A stretch of 7,873 nt of DNA from assembly GCA_021545595.1 (NCBI GenBank), contig JAJRVG010000095.1:1-7873 (forward strand), in the 5' to 3' direction. The notes under the pieces are model-generated. The model did not search any database. It was not told the origin of the DNA and saw only the letters and a program-made list of their open reading frames with translations. Shown one piece after another: positions 1 through 6,547 of the stretch. How positions within the stretch are numbered: the stretch's first letter is position 1; each line of letters starts with the position of its first letter. Source of the stretch: Zetaproteobacteria bacterium (GTDB lineage Bacteria; Pseudomonadota; Zetaproteobacteria; Mariprofundales; Mariprofundaceae). Position numbers and translations under genes: made by a program.

Positions 1-168
1 GACAATATCGCGATGCTTTGCCATGGACGCATTCATCGTCAAGTCACCCCCGATCAGCTAGACTCAGATCAGGATCCTATGCTTCGCCAGTTTGTAGAAG
101 GTCGGGCAGAGGGGGCCATTAACTGTAGTGTCTGGGGAAAACAGATAGAGGAGGCTGTTAAACGATGA
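1..168 (+). CDS. mlaF: MlaF-like ABC transporter ATPase, C-terminal end (partial)
   Basis: The window starts inside this gene; frame 1 is open from base 1 to the TGA at 166-168, giving the last 55 residues. The visible part begins DNIAMLCHGRIHRQVTPDQL and continues with DPMLRQFVEGRAEG. This is the usual end of MlaF/Ttg2A ATPases: a 'D-R-hydrophobic-A-M-L...G+I...G-T-P-E' segment, then 'DP.V.QFL.G...GP'. The family energises retrograde or anterograde phospholipid transport between the membranes, working in the cytoplasm with an MlaE permease and a periplasmic MCE protein. Walker A, Walker B and signature motifs lie outside the window. The tail after FVEGR runs about 20 residues, somewhat long. 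The stop overlaps the start of the mlaD-like gene by four bases (ATGA), which implies translational coupling. No mlaE lies between them, so a permease gene, if present, should be upstream. The family assignment rests on a short stretch plus the neighbouring MCE gene. Confidence 0.82.
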   Translation, partial: DNIAMLCHGRIHRQVTPDQLDSDQDPMLRQFVEGRAEGAINCSVWGKQIEEAVKR

Positions 169-1097
169 ATTCACAAGCAAGACTGGGTGCCTTTGTCCTT
201 GTTGCCCTGATGCTGCTCGGCTTTGCAACCGGAAAGGTCGGTAACATTGTCTGGGTCAAACAGGATACCAATGTTGTTGAAACAGAATTTGATGACCTCA
301 TGGGGCTCGATGTTCAATCGCCGGTACTTATGGCGGGTGTTAAAATCGGTATTGTTCAGGAGATTCTGCTTCGCGACAACAGAGCCGTTGTTCGTGTTGC
401 ACTTAATCAGGATGTCCGGCTGCCCGCCTCTACCCGGGCTGCAATTATTGGCCGTGGTCTGGTGGGTGAAAAAAATCTCTCACTCAGTGCCGAGCCTGGT
501 GACAGCGATTGGCTTCCGGATGGTGCACTGATCCCTTCTGACCCAACCGGTGATATCAGCTCATTTATTGCGAAGTCATCTTCCATTACAGATGATATAA
601 AAAAATTAAGTAACACACTTTCAAAAATGTTCAGCGATGACGGTGGAACAGGTTCTCTGAAGAATCTTCTGGTAAAAACCAACCGGACGGTTGAGCAGCT
701 CTCTACAATCATTACCGAAAACCGTTCTGAACTGCGCAGCACCATCCACAATCTGAACTCTGCCAGCAGGTCTTTAAAGAGGGATCTTCCTGCCGCACTG
801 AAAGATATCTCAAAGGTGGCCAGGCAGCTGCCCGATACCGTGGCGGCTGGAAAAGCATTCTTTGAAAACAGCAATATGGCGGTAGTGGATAATCGGGAAA
901 ATCTCTACCGCATGCTTTTTGAACTTCGCAAGGCGGCTGAAAATCTGGAGCTGCTTTCTGCTGACCTTAAACGCAATCCATGGAAACTGATGAAAGAGAA
1001 ACCGGAAGTTAAACCGTCCAAACGAGCCAGGCAGGAGAAGATGGAGGAGATGCTGCTCACTATCGGTAAGATGGGGAACACAGCTGCGCGCCCTTAG
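165..1097 (+). CDS. mlaD: MlaD-family (MCE domain) lipid transport protein
   Basis: The product is a 310-residue periplasmic protein anchored in the inner membrane that should bind lipid for an Mla-type ABC transporter. Residues about 7-22 form one hydrophobic anchor (LGAFVLVALMLLGF). The MCE domain spans about 35-112, with the typical run 'F.DLMGLDVQSPVLMAGVKIG', then 'VRLPASTRAAI' and 'GRGLVGEKNLSLS'. Residues about 133-285 are charged and largely helical, rich in leucine repeats, as in longer MCE proteins where this part forms a helical bundle or needle. At 310 aa it is much longer than E. coli MlaD (about 180 aa). The C-terminus is Lys/Glu-rich. The start is supported by a strong ribosome site (GAGGAGG at 148-154) ten bases before ATG 165, and by the four-base overlap with the MlaF-like stop. 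The end of the gene overlaps the probable signal-peptide coding region of the next gene, consistent with an operon. Confidence 0.9.
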   Translation: MNSQARLGAFVLVALMLLGFATGKVGNIVWVKQDTNVVETEFDDLMGLDVQSPVLMAGVKIGIVQEILLRDNRAVVRVALNQDVRLPASTRAAIIGRGLVGEKNLSLSAEPGDSDWLPDGALIPSDPTGDISSFIAKSSSITDDIKKLSNTLSKMFSDDGGTGSLKNLLVKTNRTVEQLSTIITENRSELRSTIHNLNSASRSLKRDLPAALKDISKVARQLPDTVAAGKAFFENSNMAVVDNRENLYRMLFELRKAAENLELLSADLKRNPWKLMKEKPEVKPSKRARQEKMEEMLLTIGKMGNTAARP

Positions 1098-1143
1098 TCT
1101 GGCTCTACTGCTGCTGGTCACGCCGGCTGCTTCTGCCACTTCC
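1084..1143 (+). other. Probable signal-peptide coding extension of the TPR gene with a non-AUG start
   Basis: The bases directly upstream of ATG 1144 are open in the same frame and read LRALSLALLLLVTPAASATS. This is an Arg-containing n-region, a leucine-rich core and an A-S-A signal-peptidase I site. The frame is open back to tandem TGA codons at 988-993 but holds no ATG, GTG or TTG. The best candidate start is CTG 1084, seven bases after GGGG at 1073-1076. ATG 1144, in contrast, has no ribosome site before it. A CUG start coupled to translation of mlaD, whose stop is at 1095-1097, is my inference. A sequencing indel is the main alternative. Confidence 0.6.
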
Positions 1144-1845
1144 ATGATGAAGCAGGCGCTTGAACACCTGCAAAAGGAGGAGTTTACAGAGGCACGGCGC
1201 AGCTTTGAGGCAGAACTGGTGGCCAGGCCGAGGAATCTTGAAGCCCGGTATAATCTGGCTCTGCTGCTGCAGAAAAGCGGGCACGATGATCGGGAACTGC
1301 AACTCTATGAAAAAAATATGACCTATGGCTGGCATCTGCCAACGGTCGTCAACCTCTCCAGTATCTACATCGCAGATGGGAAAGAGGTGGAAGCCTATAG
1401 CCTGCTGAAAAAGGCCTCTAAACGATTCAGAAATGAAGCAACCCCACGCTACCTGCTGGCTGAACTGGATGCAGCAGCAGGAAAGATTGATGCGGCGGAT
1501 AAATGGTTCAGACAGGCGCTGAAAGCAGATCCGCTCAACGGCTTTGCCCATATCCGTTATGCCCGGTTTCTTGCACAACAGAAGAGAGGCAAAGAGGCTC
1601 TCAAGCATGCCAGCCGGGCAGTCAGGCTACAGCCGGAATGTGCAATGTGTCTCAATATTCTGGGTGATATTCAGATAAAAGAGACATCCTACAACAGTGC
1701 TGTGGCAAGTTATCAAATGAGCCTTGCCATTGAGCCCCTGGCTATCACCAGGCAACGACTGATTGATGCCTTGCACAAACTTGGGGAGCACAAACGTGCA
1801 GAGCGTATGCAGAAGGCACTGGATGCCTGGAAAAAGCACCAGTAA
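1144..1845 (+). CDS. Tetratricopeptide-repeat protein, probably exported
   Basis: From the first ATG the product has 233 residues, almost all of it TPR helices. Repeats can be placed at roughly 2-35, 36-68, 69-101, 102-135, 136-169 and 170-203, with a capping helix pair at 204-230. Typical positions are kept, such as 'EARYNLALLL', 'DAADKWFRQALKADP', 'KEALKHASRAVRLQP' and 'YNSAVASYQMSLAIEP'. TPR proteins act as scaffolds for protein contacts and have no catalytic residues; the partner is unknown. Two cysteines (166 and 169) lie close together in 'PECAMC'. The sequence just upstream encodes an in-frame signal peptide ending in ASA, so the mature protein probably lies in the periplasm; the ATG given here is the first canonical start, not necessarily the true one. 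The position right after the MlaF/MlaD-like genes suggests an accessory role in the lipid-transport system or in envelope assembly. That role is inferred only from context. Confidence 0.85.
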   Translation: MMKQALEHLQKEEFTEARRSFEAELVARPRNLEARYNLALLLQKSGHDDRELQLYEKNMTYGWHLPTVVNLSSIYIADGKEVEAYSLLKKASKRFRNEATPRYLLAELDAAAGKIDAADKWFRQALKADPLNGFAHIRYARFLAQQKRGKEALKHASRAVRLQPECAMCLNILGDIQIKETSYNSAVASYQMSLAIEPLAITRQRLIDALHKLGEHKRAERMQKALDAWKKHQ

Positions 1846-1893
1846 CTATTTCAGGAACAGGGAGTTTTGATCCCATATTCCCTGCGGATTCGC

Positions 1894-1899
1894 TATAAT
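1894..1899 (+). promoter_or_regulatory. Possible sigma-70 -10 element upstream of the YbdK-type ligase gene
   Basis: A perfect TATAAT lies in the 59-base gap between the TPR gene and the ligase gene. The only TTGA-like -35 candidate (TTGATC, 1867-1872) is 21 bases away, too far for a standard spacer, and no extended -10 TG is present. If the element is used, transcription would begin near 1906, right at ATG 1905/1908, giving a leaderless or nearly leaderless mRNA. The absence of any ribosome site before that ATG fits this reading, but the promoter remains tentative. Confidence 0.35.
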
Positions 1900-1904
1900 A
1901 GTCG

Positions 1905-3029
1905 ATGATGCCACATGGACAGACAGACTACTTTCCTTTCAAGCCATCCAAATCCGGCTCAACAGGTGTGGAGATGGAGTGGATTACTGTTGATCCGGAA
2001 TCGGGAGCACAGATTCCCCTTGCTCCGGAACTGCTGAATTCAGTCCCTGACACAGCACGAATTAAGCAGGAGCTTTTTACCTCTACCATTGAGATTAATA
2101 CAGACATTCATCATCACACAGCCTCATGCATGGATGAGCTCTCCAGACTTCGATCTCAGGTACTTCAACATCTCGCACCCATGGGAGGAGCCCTGTTAAG
2201 CTCGGGAACCCACCCCTTCTCGTGCTGGAGAGATCAGCATGTCTCTGATCTTCCCCGCTATCACAAGCTTCTTGAGCGACTGCAGTGGATGGCCCACCGG
2301 TTCAATATTTTCGGTATTCATGTCCATATCGGTATGCCGGACGGTGACAGCTGCATTCACACCATGAACCAGCTTCTTCCCATCATGCCCGTGTTTCTGG
2401 CCATCTCCGCCAACTCTCCATTCTGGCAGGGTGATGATACGGGCCTCTGCTCAAGCCGTGTGAAGATTTTTGAGGGGTTAAGTCAGGGTGGTATGCCATT
2501 TTACTTCAAAAACTGGAAAGATTTTGAACACTGTGCCGGTCGGCTTATGGCTACGGGAAGTATAGATTCTGTCAGAGATATCTGGTGGGAGATGCGCCCA
2601 CATCCCGACTTTGGTACGCTGGAGATACGTATTGGTGATATGCCTGCAACAAAGGCCGATACAGCTGCCTATATTGCCTATGTACGTTCCGAAGTCATTG
2701 CGGCTGCAAACAGTGAACCGGCTGAAGAGAAAGTTCACCCTTCACTGATCAGGGAAAACCGCTGGAGAGCCTGCCGGTATGGTATGCAGGCCGATATTAT
2801 CGATCCCGTTACCGAGGAGCCTGTCTCTCTGCTTCTCTGGCTTGGAAGACGGATAGAGTGGCTGGCAGGACAGGGGGCCGATCCGGATGATTTAAGCAGT
2901 GTCGGGGAGCGCCTGAAAGTGTGGCAACAGCATGGTGGTGGAGCTTCACGTCAGCGAAGAATTTTCCATCAAAGTAATAACCTGAGTAACGTTGTGCAGC
3001 ATATGCAGCAAGCGGATGGCTGGAGCTGA
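1905..3029 (+). CDS. ybdK: YbdK-type carboxylate-amine ligase (GCS2 family)
   Basis: The 374-residue protein matches the GCS2 glutamate-cysteine-ligase-like family and is about the size of E. coli YbdK (372 aa). Visible family motifs are TGVEMEW at 20-26 (the 'GVEEEF' position), IKQELFTSTIEINT at 53-66, LSSGTHPF at 98-105, GIHVHIGM at 137-144, LAISANSPFWQGDDTG at 165-180 and FGTLEIRIGDMPAT at 236-249. The acidic and histidine residues in these motifs form the Mg-ATP and substrate site in the family. Members activate a carboxylate with ATP and join it to an amine; E. coli YbdK shows weak gamma-glutamylcysteine synthesis in vitro, and the physiological substrate is generally unknown. ATG 1905 and the adjacent in-frame ATG 1908 are both possible starts; later Met codons fall inside the GVE motif and would destroy it. 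No clear ribosome site precedes either. The stop lies 2 bases before the M20D amidohydrolase start, so the two are almost certainly co-expressed. Confidence 0.9.
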   Translation: MMPHGQTDYFPFKPSKSGSTGVEMEWITVDPESGAQIPLAPELLNSVPDTARIKQELFTSTIEINTDIHHHTASCMDELSRLRSQVLQHLAPMGGALLSSGTHPFSCWRDQHVSDLPRYHKLLERLQWMAHRFNIFGIHVHIGMPDGDSCIHTMNQLLPIMPVFLAISANSPFWQGDDTGLCSSRVKIFEGLSQGGMPFYFKNWKDFEHCAGRLMATGSIDSVRDIWWEMRPHPDFGTLEIRIGDMPATKADTAAYIAYVRSEVIAAANSEPAEEKVHPSLIRENRWRACRYGMQADIIDPVTEEPVSLLLWLGRRIEWLAGQGADPDDLSSVGERLKVWQQHGGGASRQRRIFHQSNNLSNVVQHMQQADGWS

Positions 3030-3031
3030 AC

Positions 3032-4228
3032 ATGACAATTACGCCTGAAATGTTACAAACCGCTGCCGATGAAGTAATGGCGGAAACCATCGCTATTCGC
3101 CGGCATCTGCACAAAAACCCTGAGCTCTCCGGAGAGGAGAAGAAAACAGCTCAGTTTGTTGCAAAGCAGTGCAGAACATTCGGCTGTGATGTTCATGAGA
3201 ATATTGGCGGCCACGGTCTGCTGGCCACGCTCTCACCTTGCAAAACAGGGAGGACGATCCTGCTCCGTGCAGATATGGATGCACTTCCAATTCAGGATGC
3301 TAAGCAGTGTGACTATGCATCATCTGTTAATGGTGTCTCACATAGCTGTGGTCACGATGCACACACTGCCATGCTCCTCGGCACCATGATGCTGCTCTCC
3401 AGACTTAATCTGGAGCTGCTATACAATGTTACAGCCCTCTTCCAGCCGTCAGAAGAGATTACCGAGGGCGCTGCAGCCATGTTAAAGGATGGCGTTCTTG
3501 AAGGGGTTGATGCGGAGCGCATCTATGCGCTGCATGTCTACCCATATCTGCCATCCGGAAGCATTGGCCTGAAAAGCGGCGCGATGTGCGCAGCGGCTGA
3601 TATGTTTGAGGTCGAACTGACCGGCCATGGTGGACATGCGGCGCGCCCGCATGAGTGCATTGATGTTATCCTGATTGCCAGCCATATCATCCAGGCTCTG
3701 CATCATATTATCAGTCGCCAGGTTGATCCGATGCATCCGGCTGTACTGACCATTGGTCAGATCAACGCAGGCCATGCTGCAAATGTGATACCTGAAAAGG
3801 CCTGTTTTTCCGGCACAGTTCGCAGCCTGAACGTTGAGACACACGAAGAGATCAGAGCCCGAATGGATCATATTATTCGACAAACGGCTGAGACCTGGGG
3901 CGCGACCGCCAGTTTCCATATGCGCCATGCAACACCAATGCTGAAAAATGACCCCGCTGTTATTGAAGAGGTTCGCCGGAATATTTCAACACTCTCCCCG
4001 GATACAAACATCATAGATATTGACCAGCCCTCCATGGGTGGAGAGGACTTTGCAGAGTTTCTACAACATGTTCCGGGATGCCTGATGCGACTTGGAACAG
4101 GCAGTGAGCCATCGACCCGCTATTCACTACACCACCCCTGTTTTGACATTGATGAGAAGGCAATGCGGAGAGGGATTATCGTGCTGGCAGCACTCGCCAT
4201 ATCACCGACAGGAAAAAAAGGGTTGTAA
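3032..4228 (+). CDS. M20D-family metallo-amidohydrolase (N-acyl-amino-acid or hippurate hydrolase type)
   Basis: The 398-residue cytoplasmic enzyme belongs to the M20D branch, which hydrolyses amide bonds of N-acyl amino acids and similar conjugates using two metal ions. The opening IRRHLHKNPELSGEE (22-36) is typical. Conserved motifs follow: LLRADMDALPIQ at 78-88, SHSCGHDAHTAM at 104-114, FQPSEE at 137-142, ALHVYP at 166-171, GHGGHAARPHECID at 198-211, GTVRS at 261-265, MGGEDFAEF at 335-343 and the LHHPCFDID tail at 366-374. Likely metal ligands are Cys106, His108, Glu142, His168 and His367, with Glu141 as general base, so it should be active. Residues about 187-300 form the dimerisation or lid domain. 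GGAG at 3022-3025, six bases before the ATG, supports the start. The tight pairing with a carboxylate-amine ligase suggests a shared amide-containing metabolite. The substrate cannot be read from the sequence; acetyl-diaminopimelate and IAA-amino-acid hydrolases are close relatives. Confidence 0.92.
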   Translation: MTITPEMLQTAADEVMAETIAIRRHLHKNPELSGEEKKTAQFVAKQCRTFGCDVHENIGGHGLLATLSPCKTGRTILLRADMDALPIQDAKQCDYASSVNGVSHSCGHDAHTAMLLGTMMLLSRLNLELLYNVTALFQPSEEITEGAAAMLKDGVLEGVDAERIYALHVYPYLPSGSIGLKSGAMCAAADMFEVELTGHGGHAARPHECIDVILIASHIIQALHHIISRQVDPMHPAVLTIGQINAGHAANVIPEKACFSGTVRSLNVETHEEIRARMDHIIRQTAETWGATASFHMRHATPMLKNDPAVIEEVRRNISTLSPDTNIIDIDQPSMGGEDFAEFLQHVPGCLMRLGTGSEPSTRYSLHHPCFDIDEKAMRRGIIVLAALAISPTGKKGL

Positions 4229-4257
4229 TCAGGCTGTTATGACCCCATATATTCACC

Positions 4258-4683
4258 ATGTTTAAAATTTTCCTTGCACTCTTTATTCTTCTTCCGCTGG
4301 CCGAGCTATATCTTCTGATTGAGGTGGGCTCCGGTATTGGTGGTTTTTCAACCATCGCTCTATGCCTTCTGACAGCCGCATTGGGAGGCATGCTTGTACG
4401 CCATCAGGGTATGCGCACACTTCTTCAGGCCAAAGAGCTCATGGATCGGGGCCAGCCACCTGCCGAGCAGATGCTGCATGGCATTATGATTGCCATATCG
4501 GGTGTGCTGCTGTTTATTCCCGGTTTCATTACTGATCTTATCGGTTTTCTGCTGCTGGTGCCGCCGATCCGAAACTGGCTGGGACATAAGCTTATTGCTG
4601 CTCAGGTATCAAACAGGAGTACGGGCGGAGAAACCATTATTGATGCTGAAGTCATTCACCACGATAAGCATCGCCTGCCTTGA
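4258..4683 (+). CDS. fxsA: FxsA family inner-membrane protein
   Basis: The 141-residue small membrane protein has hydrophobic segments at about 2-20, 28-46 and 75-103. It carries the FxsA hallmarks: 'PLAELYLLIEVGSGIGGFST' near the start, 'GGMLVRHQGMRTL' after the second helix, and 'PGFITDLIGFLLLVPPIR' at 88-105, followed by a short polar cytoplasmic tail. E. coli FxsA is slightly longer (158 aa) and, when overproduced, eases exclusion of phage T7 in F-plasmid cells; the normal function is not known. The tail 'GGETIIDAEVIHHDKH' resembles the family's common 'IIEGEY'-like end. The start has no obvious ribosome site. An 8-codon reading frame beginning at ATG 4239 overlaps the start and might couple translation to the upstream gene, but this is uncertain. 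The 29-base gap from the amidohydrolase stop suggests the same transcript. Family identity is clear; cellular role is not. Confidence 0.9.
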   Translation: MFKIFLALFILLPLAELYLLIEVGSGIGGFSTIALCLLTAALGGMLVRHQGMRTLLQAKELMDRGQPPAEQMLHGIMIAISGVLLFIPGFITDLIGFLLLVPPIRNWLGHKLIAAQVSNRSTGGETIIDAEVIHHDKHRLP

Positions 4684-4744
4684 CGCATGACCAGAGAGCA
4701 TGCACATTCGCACAAATATTTATAAATCAATTGAGAGGTCTTTT

Positions 4745-5404
4745 ATGCAATCATCCATGACAGCTTCGGTCATCCAGACCGATGCCAGAATCACATTTCT
4801 GGGAAAAACTTATGGCATGCTGGCCCTCTGTATTGCAGCAGGCAGTGCCGGTGCCTACTTCTCAATGGGGCTTGCTTTTCCATATGAACATCCATTTATG
4901 ATGCTCTTCGCCATGATTGGCGGGATTTTTGCGGTTCAGGCTCTGCGTCATACGCCCGGGGTCAACTTCGCCGCACTGCTTGGCTTTGGTGCCCTTACAG
5001 GCATGGCGATTGCACCACTGGTCGCTATCGTATCCGCTAAATCCGGCATGCTGGTTACCCAGGCATTCATGACTACTGCTGTTTCGTTCGTGGCGCTTAC
5101 AGGCTATGTCTTTTATGCACGCAAAGACTTCTCATTCCTGAAAGGCTTCGTCTGGACAGGGCTGATTGCATTGATTGTCCTGAGCCTGTCCAACTATTTT
5201 TTCTTTGAATCCGGAACCATTCAACTTGCCATCAGTGGTATGGGTGTGCTGCTGTTCTCGGCCTTCATCCTCTACGACACATCAAACATACTGCGTGACT
5301 ATCCAAATGATGAATATATCTCTGCAGCACTGACGCTCTATCTTGACGTCTTCCTTCTCTTCCAGAATCTGCTTGTTATGTTCGGTATCTTGGGCGACGA
5401 CTGA
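4745..5404 (+). CDS. BAX inhibitor-1 / YccA family seven-helix membrane protein
   Basis: The product is an inner-membrane protein of 219 residues, exactly the length of E. coli YccA, with about seven hydrophobic segments (roughly 22-42, 50-66, 73-96, 104-123, 133-152, 160-178 and 195-214). The C-terminal signature is clear: ILYDTSNILRDY at 176-186 and DEYISAALTLYLDVFLLFQNLL at 189-210, with the conserved acidic residues thought to sense or gate calcium or protons in BI-1 proteins. In E. coli, YccA is a substrate and modulator of the FtsH protease; other members act in stress tolerance or ion leak. I chose ATG 4745 because GAGAGG (4733-4738) lies six bases upstream. The in-frame ATG at 4700 would add 15 polar, basic residues and has no comparable ribosome site. 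The gene is followed by a strong terminator, so it ends the plus-strand transcription unit. Its position after fxsA gives no functional clue beyond a membrane location. Confidence 0.92.
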   Translation: MQSSMTASVIQTDARITFLGKTYGMLALCIAAGSAGAYFSMGLAFPYEHPFMMLFAMIGGIFAVQALRHTPGVNFAALLGFGALTGMAIAPLVAIVSAKSGMLVTQAFMTTAVSFVALTGYVFYARKDFSFLKGFVWTGLIALIVLSLSNYFFFESGTIQLAISGMGVLLFSAFILYDTSNILRDYPNDEYISAALTLYLDVFLLFQNLLVMFGILGDD

Positions 5405-5427
5405 CAGTTACACTGTAAATTAGAAAA

Positions 5428-5454
5428 GTGGCCCGTTTTCGGGCCGCTTTTTTT
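5428..5454. terminator. Rho-independent terminator, probably bidirectional, between convergent genes
   Basis: An 8-bp stem (GTGGCCCG at 5428-5435 with CGGGCCGC at 5440-5447, one G-T pair) closes a TTTT loop. On the plus strand it is followed by seven T residues (5448-5454), which gives a strong terminator for the BAX-inhibitor-family gene. On the minus strand the four A residues at 5424-5427 become a shorter T run, so it can also end the pilQ-aroB transcript. The plus-strand T run overlaps the aroB stop codon at 5453-5455. Confidence 0.92.
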
Positions 5455-6547
5455 ATTTAAATGACGCAATCAGACTACGGATGTCACTGTCAGACACATT
5501 TTCGGCAATAAAAGCGTCTCCGATCTCTCTGAGAAGGATGTATCGAATTCTACTGCCAACGTTCTTTTTATCGTGCCCCATTGAATCGAGCCACTCATCT
5601 GCTGTGAACGGAGGAATAGTGACAGGCAGGCCTGCTGCCTCATAGAGACGCTGAATACGTGGCTCAAGGTTTTCGGCGGTCTGGCCAAGCATATGGGAGA
5701 GTCGGGCAGCCATGAGTGTTCCGAGCGCAACTGCCTCGCCATGCAGATACCTGCTGTAACCGGTCATCGACTCAATGGCGTGGCCAAATGTATGGCCAAG
5801 GTTCAGTAGTGCCCTCATACCCTGTTCGGTCTCATCGGCCATGACCACTTCAGCCTTGTGACGACACGATGTGAGAATGACATTGGAGACAACCTCAGGG
5901 TTCAGTGCCAGAAGCTCTTCAACATGCTCTTCGAGATAGCTGAAAAATTGACTCTCCCTGATCAATCCATACTTGATCAGCTCTGCAATCCCCGCACGCA
6001 GCTCCCGGACCGCAAGCGTTTTCAATACAGCCGGATCAATCCAGACCAGCCGAGGCTGATAGAATGCACCAATCATATTTTTTCCATGCGGATGATTAAT
6101 CGCCGTCTTGCCACCTACGCTGGAATCTACCTGCGCCAGAAGTGTTGTAGGAACCTGAATCAGTGGCACTCCACGCCGATAACAGGCTGCAGCAAACCCG
6201 CTCATGTCTCCAACTACACCCCCACCAAGTGCAATAATGGGCTCCTGGCGTGACAGTCTGGATGCCATTAATGCATCCATCACCTTCATCCACGATTCAC
6301 AGTTTTTATACTTTTCACCATCCGGAAGTATGCAGCTATGAACCTGCCAAGCGGCCGTTTTCAGACTTGTCTGAACAGTTTCAAGATAGAGGGGAGCCAC
6401 AGTTTCATTTGTAATGATCATGCATCGTGACGGAGAATCAAAAAGAGTGGTCATCACAGAGCCGATAGATGCAAGGCAGCCGAATTCAATATGGATATCA
6501 TATGAACGGTCACCCAGATCAACATGGTAAGTATTCAGATCACTCAT
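5453..6547 (-). CDS. aroB: 3-dehydroquinate synthase
   Basis: The enzyme converts DAHP to 3-dehydroquinate, step two of the shikimate pathway for aromatic amino acids, using NAD and a divalent metal in the cytoplasm. At 364 residues it is full length (E. coli AroB has 362). The NAD-binding region is PIIALGGGVVGDMSGFAAA (103-121), followed by PTTLLAQVDSSVGGKTAIN (133-151). The metal and active-site region shows GIAELIKYG (186-194), LNLGHTFGHAIE (248-259) and LHGEAVALG (268-276). Metal ligands should be Glu189, His252 and His269, with the 17-residue histidine spacing seen in E. coli. All key residues are present. The ATG at 6545-6547 overlaps by ATGA the stop of the presumed aroK remnant; a GGGGG tract touches the ATG, so the ribosome site is poor and initiation may rely on coupling. 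The gene lies 150 bases after pilQ, in the usual pilQ-(aroK)-aroB order but with aroK reduced to a fragment. Confidence 0.97.
   Translation of the reverse strand: MSDLNTYHVDLGDRSYDIHIEFGCLASIGSVMTTLFDSPSRCMIITNETVAPLYLETVQTSLKTAAWQVHSCILPDGEKYKNCESWMKVMDALMASRLSRQEPIIALGGGVVGDMSGFAAACYRRGVPLIQVPTTLLAQVDSSVGGKTAINHPHGKNMIGAFYQPRLVWIDPAVLKTLAVRELRAGIAELIKYGLIRESQFFSYLEEHVEELLALNPEVVSNVILTSCRHKAEVVMADETEQGMRALLNLGHTFGHAIESMTGYSRYLHGEAVALGTLMAARLSHMLGQTAENLEPRIQRLYEAAGLPVTIPPFTADEWLDSMGHDKKNVGSRIRYILLREIGDAFIAENVSDSDIRSLIASFK

Noticed and set aside
407..874. 155-codon minus-strand open frame across mlaD.
   Set aside because: It opposes a clear MCE-domain gene and has no family features or ribosome site.
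1858..1884. Inverted repeat CAGGGA ... TCCCTG in the gap after the TPR gene, considered as a terminator.
   Set aside because: The stem has only 6 bp with a 15-base loop and no T run; a competing 4-bp GGGA/TCCC stem shows it is weak.
4239..4265. Eight-codon reading frame (MTPYIHHV) overlapping the fxsA start, which might couple fxsA translation to the upstream gene.
   Set aside because: There is no good ribosome site and no repetitive or regulatory codon content; a frame this short is expected by chance.
4684..4744. AT-rich stretch with TATAAA before the BAX-inhibitor-family gene, considered as a promoter.
   Set aside because: No -35 match at a proper distance, and the gap after fxsA is short enough for a shared transcript.
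4700..4744. Upstream ATG at 4700 as the start of the BAX-inhibitor-family gene.
   Set aside because: ATG 4745 has a well-placed GAGAGG and gives the usual 219-residue length; the extra 15 residues look untranslated.
5858..6253. 131-codon open frame on the plus strand across aroB.
   Set aside because: It is antisense to the conserved catalytic core of aroB and its translation shows no recognisable domain.
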